Assembly (NCBI GenBank): GCA_002430755.1 | Contig: DJCX01000139.1 | Span: forward strand, 756-12,305 | Source: Flavobacteriales bacterium UBA5939 | Lineage (GTDB): Bacteria > Bacteroidota > Bacteroidia > Flavobacteriales > Schleiferiaceae | Direction of reading: 5' to 3' | DNA length: 11,550 nucleotides | Part shown: piece after piece, positions 6,232 to 11,550 of the stretch | Layout: the number at the start of each line of letters is the position of its first letter | How positions within the stretch are numbered: position 1 is the stretch's first letter | Position numbers and translations under genes: made by a program | The notes under the pieces: generated by a model | Databases searched by the model: none | Seen by the model: the letters and a program-made list of their open reading frames with translations, nothing else | What the model was told of the DNA's origin: nothing

Positions 6232-7764
6232 ATGGAAGATCCGCAATACAGCAATCAAGCGCCAAGAAATCTTGGACAGACTACCAACCTGACTGCAGGT
6301 GGCCGAGTACCGCCACAAGCAGTTGATTTGGAAGAGGCTGTATTGGGTGCACTTCTCATTGATAAAAATGCGTTAGCCAAGGTTATTGACATCTTGCACC
6401 CTGAGGCATTCTACAAAGACCAACACAAGAATATTTACAAGTCCATCACCATCCTATTTGGTGATAACCAACCTGTAGATATTCTCACCGTTGCAGCGGA
6501 ACTACGGAAAGAAGGCATCATCAAAAAAGCAGGAGGTGAGTCGTACCTCGCACAGCTCAGCCAAAAAGTTAGTTCTGGTGCGCACATTGAGTACCACGCT
6601 CGAATCATTCTTCAAAAACACATTCAACGCGAGTTGGTACGTATTTCTTCAGAGATTATCGAGAGTGCTTTTGATGAGACCACCGATGTCTTAGAACTGT
6701 TGGACAATGCCGAGCAAAAGCTATTCGAAGTTGCCCAAGGGAACTTGAAAAGAAATTACGAAAGCGCGGAAGACCTCATTCGTCAAGCCATCGATAAGAT
6801 TGAGAATATCTCTAAGCAAGAAGGACTTTCGGGTGTTCCGTCAGGTTTTGCTGCATTAGACCGTGTTACCTCGGGTTGGCAACCTTCAGATTTGATCATT
6901 CTCGCCGCTCGTCCAGGTATGGGTAAGACTGCATTTGTACTATCCATGGCTAGGAATATGGCAGTAGAGCACCAGAAGAAGGTCGCAGTATTCTCGCTTG
7001 AGATGTCATCTGTTCAGCTGATTACTAGGATCATATCTTCCGAAACTGGACTAAGCTCTGAGAAGCTCCGTAAGGGTGATTTGACCGATAGAGAATGGAA
7101 CAACCTTACTTCAGGCGTAAAAGACTTGGAAAAAGCCAACCTCTTCATTGACGACACACCGGCACTCTCTGTGTTCGACCTTCGTGCGAAGGTTCGTCGT
7201 CTCGCCAGCACACAAGGTCTAGATTTAATTATCATTGATTACCTGCAGTTGATGACCGTAGGAGGGTCGAAGACCCAAGGAAACCGTGAGCAAGAGATCT
7301 CAACCATTTCTCGTTCATTAAAGTCTATCGCGAAAGAACTCAATGTGCCTGTAATTGCACTTTCACAGCTTTCACGTGCCGTTGAAACACGTTCAACTTC
7401 AAAGCGTCCACAGCTTAGTGACCTTCGTGAATCAGGTGCAATTGAGCAGGATGCTGATATCGTTAGCTTCATCTACCGACCCCAATACTACGGCATTGAA
7501 GAATGGGAAGATGGAGACCCTTCAGAAAACCAAGCCGAAATTATCATTGCAAAACACCGTAATGGTTCTTTGGAAGATGTTCGACTTCGTTTCATCGGAG
7601 AACTTGCCAAATTCGCAGACCTTGATCAAGGGTCAACTATGATGATGGAAAGTAAAATGAACGAAGGTGGCGGAGGAAACTACGGCGGAGGGTTTAATCC
7701 TTCTAACGATGGGTACGATAATCTTCCTACACCAGGTCTTGACGGAGGCGATGTACCGTTCTAA
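6232..7764 (+). CDS. dnaB: replicative DNA helicase DnaB
   Basis: A 510-residue replicative helicase, which as a hexamer unwinds DNA 5'-3' at the fork and partners primase. The N-terminal domain (about 25-130) opens with VPPQAVDLEEAVLGALLID, typical of DnaB; a linker leads to the RecA-type ATPase domain (about 195-465). There I see Walker A ARPGMGKT (226-233, K232, T233), the SLEMSS segment after it, Walker B LIIIDYLQL with D336, QLSRAVETR, LRESGAIEQDAD, and the arginine-finger motif KHRNGS with R443. No intein interrupts these sites. The C-terminal tail (about 467-510) is unusual: low-complexity and Gly-rich (GGGG at 479-482), ending in GGDVPF, which resembles the acidic-hydrophobic tip of SSB proteins. 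It lies 5 bp after accA, and its last codons contain the start codon of the next gene, overlapping by 14 bp, which suggests coupled translation. Confidence 0.98.
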   Translation: MEDPQYSNQAPRNLGQTTNLTAGGRVPPQAVDLEEAVLGALLIDKNALAKVIDILHPEAFYKDQHKNIYKSITILFGDNQPVDILTVAAELRKEGIIKKAGGESYLAQLSQKVSSGAHIEYHARIILQKHIQRELVRISSEIIESAFDETTDVLELLDNAEQKLFEVAQGNLKRNYESAEDLIRQAIDKIENISKQEGLSGVPSGFAALDRVTSGWQPSDLIILAARPGMGKTAFVLSMARNMAVEHQKKVAVFSLEMSSVQLITRIISSETGLSSEKLRKGDLTDREWNNLTSGVKDLEKANLFIDDTPALSVFDLRAKVRRLASTQGLDLIIIDYLQLMTVGGSKTQGNREQEISTISRSLKSIAKELNVPVIALSQLSRAVETRSTSKRPQLSDLRESGAIEQDADIVSFIYRPQYYGIEEWEDGDPSENQAEIIIAKHRNGSLEDVRLRFIGELAKFADLDQGSTMMMESKMNEGGGGNYGGGFNPSNDGYDNLPTPGLDGGDVPF

Positions 7765-9025
7765 ACACGCCATATTCACACTATTCTTTTCGCTATTCTT
7801 TAGCGCTGCAAAGGGCCAGATGCTCATTCCTATGGATTACGAAGGGCAGAGCGACCACTTGAAAGCCTATGGTTTGGTTTACGAGGCTATAGCTTCTGGT
7901 TACGATTGCCATTGGTTGCTCAATTACAGAGGTGGGTCCTTTGCCATCCTTGATGGAGATCAAAACATCATTGAAAAAGCCCTGCGCAAGGGCATATCCT
8001 ACGAAAACACTAGTGCCCAGGCACTGCTAAACCTAATGGCTGAACTCAAAAGCCCAAGCACGAATACCAACAGTATTGCACTTGAAAGGGTGCCCAAGAT
8101 TGCTGTGTATTCTCCAGCGGGCAAACAACCTTGGGACGATGCGGTTACGCTCGTACTTACCTATGCGGAAATTCCATTTGTCACCATATACGATGAGGAA
8201 ATACTCAATGGACAGCTCGAAGAATATGAATGGCTCCACCTCCACCATGAAGACTTTACAGGGCAATACGGTAAATTCTATGGAGCGTACAGAGATGCCG
8301 CTTGGTACATCAATCAAAAGGCGCAGTTCGAAGCAGATGCACGTGCGTTGGGCTATTCTAAAGTAAGCCAAGTCAAAGGTGCTGTGGCAAAAACCATTTC
8401 ATCGTACGTCAATAATGGTGGCTTTCTCTTCGCAATGTGTTCAGCAACCGATTCCTATGATATCGCCTTAGCTGCAGAGGGTGTAGACATTTGTGAGAGT
8501 ATGTTTGACGGAGACCCCTCTGCTCCAGGGGCAGCCCTTCAGTTAGACCATTCAAAGTGCTTTGCCTTTGAAAATTTTAGATTGGAGACCAACCCCCTTC
8601 GCTACGAGTATTCATCCATTGACATCACCGAGAAACGGGTGCGTAAATTGAAAGAAAACCAAGACTACTTCGAACTGTTTGATTTTTCGGCGAAATATGA
8701 CGTAGTACCCACCATCTTGGTTCAGAACCACACTTCGCTTGTCAAAAGCTTTTATGGACAAACCACTGCCTATAGCCCAGAAACTCTTAAGCCGTCTACT
8801 ACTGTATTGGGTTCAAATAAGGTGGATAAGGCCGCTCGATACATACACGGCACCTTCGGGGAAGGATATTGGACGTTTTACGGCGGCCACGATCCAGAGG
8901 ATTACCAACACCGCGTGGGCGATGAGCCTACCGATCTAATGAATCACCCCAATAGCGCAGGTTATCGATTAATTCTAAACAACATTCTTTTCCCTGCCGC
9001 GAAGAAACCGCCACAGAAGACCTAG
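7751..9025 (+). CDS. secreted protein of unknown function, often labelled 'asparagine synthetase B' in Bacteroidota
   Basis: A 424-residue protein starting at the ATG inside the last codons of dnaB. It has a clear signal peptide: a basic start (MYRSKH), the core AIFTLFFSLFFS, and a likely cut at KG|Q after residue 22. The mature protein starts QMLIPMDYEGQSDHLKAYG and contains WLLNYRGGSF, KIAVYSPAGKQPWDDAVTLVLTYAEIPF, WLHLHHEDFTGQYGKFYGAYRDA, and GGFLFAMCSATDSYDIALAAEGVDI, with a cysteine (C230) after a beta strand. I recall this family from many flavobacterial genomes under the name asparagine synthetase B. That name is not supported here: there is no N-terminal catalytic Cys after Met and no PP-loop SGGxDS motif, and the protein is exported. 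The alternating strand-helix layout, with a strand-turn-Cys element, suggests a class I glutamine-amidotransferase-like fold, but this is inference. Its link to dnaB is probably expression only. The stop overlaps that of the facing porin-like gene. Confidence 0.88.
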   Translation: MYRSKHAIFTLFFSLFFSAAKGQMLIPMDYEGQSDHLKAYGLVYEAIASGYDCHWLLNYRGGSFAILDGDQNIIEKALRKGISYENTSAQALLNLMAELKSPSTNTNSIALERVPKIAVYSPAGKQPWDDAVTLVLTYAEIPFVTIYDEEILNGQLEEYEWLHLHHEDFTGQYGKFYGAYRDAAWYINQKAQFEADARALGYSKVSQVKGAVAKTISSYVNNGGFLFAMCSATDSYDIALAAEGVDICESMFDGDPSAPGAALQLDHSKCFAFENFRLETNPLRYEYSSIDITEKRVRKLKENQDYFELFDFSAKYDVVPTILVQNHTSLVKSFYGQTTAYSPETLKPSTTVLGSNKVDKAARYIHGTFGEGYWTFYGGHDPEDYQHRVGDEPTDLMNHPNSAGYRLILNNILFPAAKKPPQKT

Positions 9026-10986
9026 TTAAATAGCGTCCAGCGAGCACTCAGCTGGACCCAACGGTCCGTCCTCGGTGTTGCACCGAATGCATAGTAAGTG
9101 TAATCTGTTAATCCTTCGAGGGCATTGACTACTCGTACCCCGGCTATGAAATTCGCTATTCGCGCTTCAAAAAAGGCGGTAGCCCAAGGGTAACTACCGG
9201 CTAAATGATCGGTCTGCATCGCCCAGATAGGCACACCCACTAAATACGTCGGCGTATAGAAAGCGTCCTCAATACTCACATTAACCCCCGCCTTCAACTC
9301 AAACCTTGTTCCGATACTCGTTTTATAATTCACCTCTGTGAATCCACCCCAATTCGGTGTAGCGAATCCACCGTTTGAAGATTTATAAGCGCCATATCCT
9401 TGAACACTCAAGTTCAGGCCTTTCCTATCACTGTTTATTCCGACCTGTGCCCTAGTGTAGGTGCCGTCCCAAGTTGCTAATTCATCGAAAGATTCTAGGT
9501 AACGCATTCCGTTTATTTGTGCACCGTAAAGGAGCAACTCCTTTTTCCAGCGTTCCCCTTGCTTCCAATCTAACCTTGCCTCATTCTTGAAGTAAGAAAC
9601 CTCGATATCCCTAAAATCATATGAATACCCATAAAGTTCTTCGAATCGGTACATCTGAGGTTGGTACAGGAGATTAACTCCAACAGAAAAATCACCAGGG
9701 AGCTTAGCGATAGTAACCTTATTACGCAGATCATAACCACCGGCATTGAAACCCAGAAGATGTACGGCATAAGTTCCTCTAAAAGAAATTACCTTATCGC
9801 GGTCTAGAGCTAAAGTTCCTTGAGCTCTAACATAAGGCTGTAGCCTATTATCAAAAGCCTCTGTAGCCGCGCTGCTATCCGTTCTAAAAGCATCCCAGCC
9901 ACCTGAATTACTGACTAAGTTCTCTATACCGGCATGGGCTTGTAGAGCGTAGTACGCTCTGGTAGCTGACAATGCTCCTAAAATTTTGTCGTGTTGCAGA
10001 ACGACCTCTGCACTGGTCAGTCGTAAAGAATCATTGTAGTAAAGCGATCTACTATCTAATTCTGGTTCGACATTAGTACTGTCCCAAAAATATTCGGTCT
10101 GTTGTAAATCATTTTGGACTGCCCAAGCCTCACTTTTAAGCTGCGCTTTTAAAGTGATGTCCTTAAGGTGACGATAGTACATGAAACTTAAGCGTTCTTC
10201 ATACAATTCACCACGGTTGTTGTCTACGCTAAAGTTTCTACGTAGGGTGGGCACATTACTCTCAAAGAAATCTGGAGAATTCAACCCGCCGTGCTGACCA
10301 CTCCTTGCATTAAAGAAACTAAATTCAAAACCATGCAACGGTAAGGTTCGTTTACCGTCCTTGTAAACTCCGTCCTGACGCATTTTGATATTCAGCTCAT
10401 GTCCGTCAGTTCCTTCATTACGGTATAATCCCAGCGCATTCGATCGTAAATAATCGACCCATAATTGTTTAGCAGAGTCTACCGGGGACATAGTCTTTAA
10501 ACCAAAGAGCTGGCCTCCACCGATACCTGTAAGTAGGGTTAGATCGGTTTTTGGAGAACTTGCACTGTGATAATTCGGCATCGTTAGGTAAGATCTCGAA
10601 AACTGATGCCAACCGTTTAGTGCTGGAGATAGGTATGGATTTAATGCATCGTACTGTAAACCTCCTATGGCAGAATTTTCTCGTACCGTCCACTCCCAAG
10701 GGTTCGTCCTCCAAATTTCAGATTCAACCTTGTCATTCATCAAAAGCACAAGGCTATCTTCAGGATCTGTACCAAAGCTTTCAAAATACCCTTGTTTATA
10801 GACCACTGTTCTTAAACCTATATGTCTAAACGTGGATAGTTCAAGATCTGTAGAGTCCTGATCTTGATATACACTTACCATGTTAGTAGTTATGTCGCTT
10901 AAGTCTCTATAAGTACTCGTATCAGTTTGCCCTAAAACGCAAAGAGAGATAGATAAGAATATAGATGTCAATAAGAAGGGCCTCAT
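9022..10986 (-). CDS. putative porin, large outer-membrane beta-barrel protein (Porin_10-like)
   Basis: A 654-residue exported protein. The signal peptide is MRP plus a hydrophobic core (FLLTSIFLSISLCVL) with a likely cut at LG|Q after residue 19. C16 is not in a lipobox, so it is not a lipoprotein. The rest is almost entirely alternating beta-strand sequence with aromatic girdles (LPLHGFEFSFFNARSG, ERLSFMYYRHLKDITLKAQL, RYYALQAHAG-like strands, VSYFKNEARLDWKQGERWKKELLLYGAQING, GTRFELKAGVNV) and a strand-like C-terminus, VQLSARWTLFN. Length and pattern resemble the putative porin family common in Bacteroidota, which probably forms a diffusion channel. There is no TonB box, plug domain or SusD-type partner next to it, so a TonB-dependent receptor is unlikely. 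It stands alone between the rRNA operon terminator and the tail of the facing gene, with a weak promoter of its own just upstream. The beta-barrel assignment is strong; the transported solute is unknown. Confidence 0.82.
   Translation of the reverse strand: MRPFLLTSIFLSISLCVLGQTDTSTYRDLSDITTNMVSVYQDQDSTDLELSTFRHIGLRTVVYKQGYFESFGTDPEDSLVLLMNDKVESEIWRTNPWEWTVRENSAIGGLQYDALNPYLSPALNGWHQFSRSYLTMPNYHSASSPKTDLTLLTGIGGGQLFGLKTMSPVDSAKQLWVDYLRSNALGLYRNEGTDGHELNIKMRQDGVYKDGKRTLPLHGFEFSFFNARSGQHGGLNSPDFFESNVPTLRRNFSVDNNRGELYEERLSFMYYRHLKDITLKAQLKSEAWAVQNDLQQTEYFWDSTNVEPELDSRSLYYNDSLRLTSAEVVLQHDKILGALSATRAYYALQAHAGIENLVSNSGGWDAFRTDSSAATEAFDNRLQPYVRAQGTLALDRDKVISFRGTYAVHLLGFNAGGYDLRNKVTIAKLPGDFSVGVNLLYQPQMYRFEELYGYSYDFRDIEVSYFKNEARLDWKQGERWKKELLLYGAQINGMRYLESFDELATWDGTYTRAQVGINSDRKGLNLSVQGYGAYKSSNGGFATPNWGGFTEVNYKTSIGTRFELKAGVNVSIEDAFYTPTYLVGVPIWAMQTDHLAGSYPWATAFFEARIANFIAGVRVVNALEGLTDYTYYAFGATPRTDRWVQLSARWTLFN
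9035..9057. repeat. inverted repeat at the convergent gene junction
   Basis: GTCCAGC (9035-9041) and GCTGGAC (9051-9057) form a perfect 7-bp stem with a 9-base loop. It lies inside the last codons of the porin-like gene and 9 bp past the stop of the plus-strand gene. No T run follows on the plus strand and only a short AT stretch follows on the minus strand, so it is not a standard terminator, though it is the only hairpin at a junction with no intergenic space. Chance is possible. Confidence 0.4.
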
Positions 10987-10993
10987 ACAGGCG

Positions 10994-11001
10994 TAAACTT
11001 A
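10994..11001 (-). promoter_or_regulatory. possible -7 box for the porin-like gene
   Basis: The minus strand reads TAAGTTTA, 7 of 8 bases of TAnnTTTG, ending 7 bases before the ATG at 10986. The spacing is similar to that at rsmG and tgt. The gene needs its own promoter because the rRNA terminator lies directly upstream. The last base mismatches and no good -33 is visible, so this is weak. Confidence 0.3.
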
Positions 11002-11045
11002 ATCAATAATGCTGCAATAACGCGTAAATGCTGAGTTTAGCGCAT

Positions 11046-11079
11046 AAAAAAAGCCCAACCTAGTAAACTAGATTGGGCT
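11046..11079 (-). terminator. factor-independent terminator of the rRNA operon
   Basis: Read on the minus strand, the hairpin AGCCCAA...TTGGGCT (pairing 11073-11079 with 11052-11058) carries an inner CTAGT/ACTAG stem after one mismatch. It is followed by seven T (seen as A at 11046-11052). It begins just after the 5S rRNA 3' end and points the same way as the rRNA operon, so it ends that transcript before the porin-like gene. Confidence 0.92.
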
Positions 11080-11084
11080 CGAAA

Positions 11085-11192
<108 letters not shown>

Positions 11193-11249
11193 AACTTTAA
11201 ATAAGTTTAATGTGCTAACACATTGGTATATGAACATATAGAGCTCTCG

Positions 11250-11550
11250 TCTTAGAAAGCCACGGGTAATTAGTACTTCTCAGCTATGACATTACTGCCT
11301 TTACACTTGAAGCCTATCAACGTCCTAATCTCGAACGACCCTTAAGGGAAATCTCATCTTGAGGTGGGCTTCGCACTTATATGCTTTCAGTGCTTATCCC
11401 AACCAGCCGTAGCTACCCTGCGGTGCATCTGGCGATACAACAGGTACACTAGAGGGCTGTCCAACTCGGTCCTCTCGTACTAAAGTCAGCTCCTCTCAAA
11501 TTTCCAACGCCCACAGCAGATAGGGACCGAACTGTCTCGCGACGTTCTGA
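11250..11550 (-). rRNA. rrl: 23S ribosomal RNA, 3' end (partial)
   Basis: The minus strand of this region is the last roughly 300 bases of 23S rRNA. The sarcin-ricin loop AGTACGAGAGGACC is seen intact on the minus strand of 11468-11481. Other conserved stretches are GGCTGGTTGGGATAAGC, CTGAAAGCATATAAGTG and ACTAATTACCCGTG near the 3' end, the last aligning with the E. coli terminus ACTAATGAACCGTG. The right window edge cuts the gene; the 3' end near 11250 is set by that alignment and may be off by several bases. The order 23S-5S on the minus strand implies 16S lies further right, beyond the window. Confidence 0.95.

Noticed and set aside
5641..6318. Minus-strand open frame of 225 codons opposite accA
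   Set aside because: It lies antisense to highly conserved accA sequence, runs across the accA-dnaB junction and shows no protein-like motif.
10934..10942. Lipoprotein signal in the porin-like protein because of Cys 16
   Set aside because: The residues before C16 (ISL) do not form a lipobox, and a standard signal peptidase I site LG|Q follows.
11193..11249. tRNA or small RNA in the 23S-5S spacer
   Set aside because: The spacer is about 57 bases, AT-rich, with no cloverleaf or conserved tRNA arms.

Overview
The window looks like a chromosomal housekeeping segment of a member of the Bacteroidota, most likely a flavobacterium-like lineage. Four things point there: the promoter-like motif TAnnTTTG instead of sigma70 boxes; almost no Shine-Dalgarno sequences; three secreted proteins whose signal peptides appear to be cut directly before Gln; and gene families typical of the phylum (an ALDH4-type PruA, a Tgt without zinc cysteines, a large porin-like beta-barrel protein). 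The species cannot be named from the sequence alone.

Layout, left to right. The 3' part of pruA (proline catabolism, + strand) ends at a strong bidirectional hairpin terminator. It faces a minus-strand pair: rsmG (16S rRNA G527 methyltransferase) followed after 10 bp by a small exported beta-rich protein. A 40-bp divergent promoter region separates rsmG from a long plus-strand series: tgt (queuosine tRNA modification), an LptF/LptG-type lipopolysaccharide export permease, an EamA/DMT-family permease, accA (acetyl-CoA carboxylase alpha), dnaB (replicative helicase) and a secreted protein of unknown function. The gaps are 2, 1, 45 and 5 bp, then a 14-bp overlap, so most of the series is probably one or two operons. 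It meets a minus-strand porin-like gene tail to tail, and the two stop codons overlap in a CTAG palindrome. The right end is the distal part of a minus-strand rRNA operon: a factor-independent terminator, a complete 5S rRNA and the 3' end of 23S rRNA, which runs off the window.

The plus-strand cluster combines translation quality (tgt), envelope building (LptF/G, accA for fatty acids) and replication (dnaB). This fits a growth-linked housekeeping cluster. I see no mobile element, CRISPR array, toxin-antitoxin pair, tRNA or phage gene, and no gene-free stretch longer than 300 bases.

No obviously new system is present. The points most worth a second look are the missing zinc cysteines in Tgt, the SSB-like C-terminal tip on DnaB, the exported unknown protein whose start codon lies inside the codons of that tip, and the pair of leaderless-looking divergent promoters.
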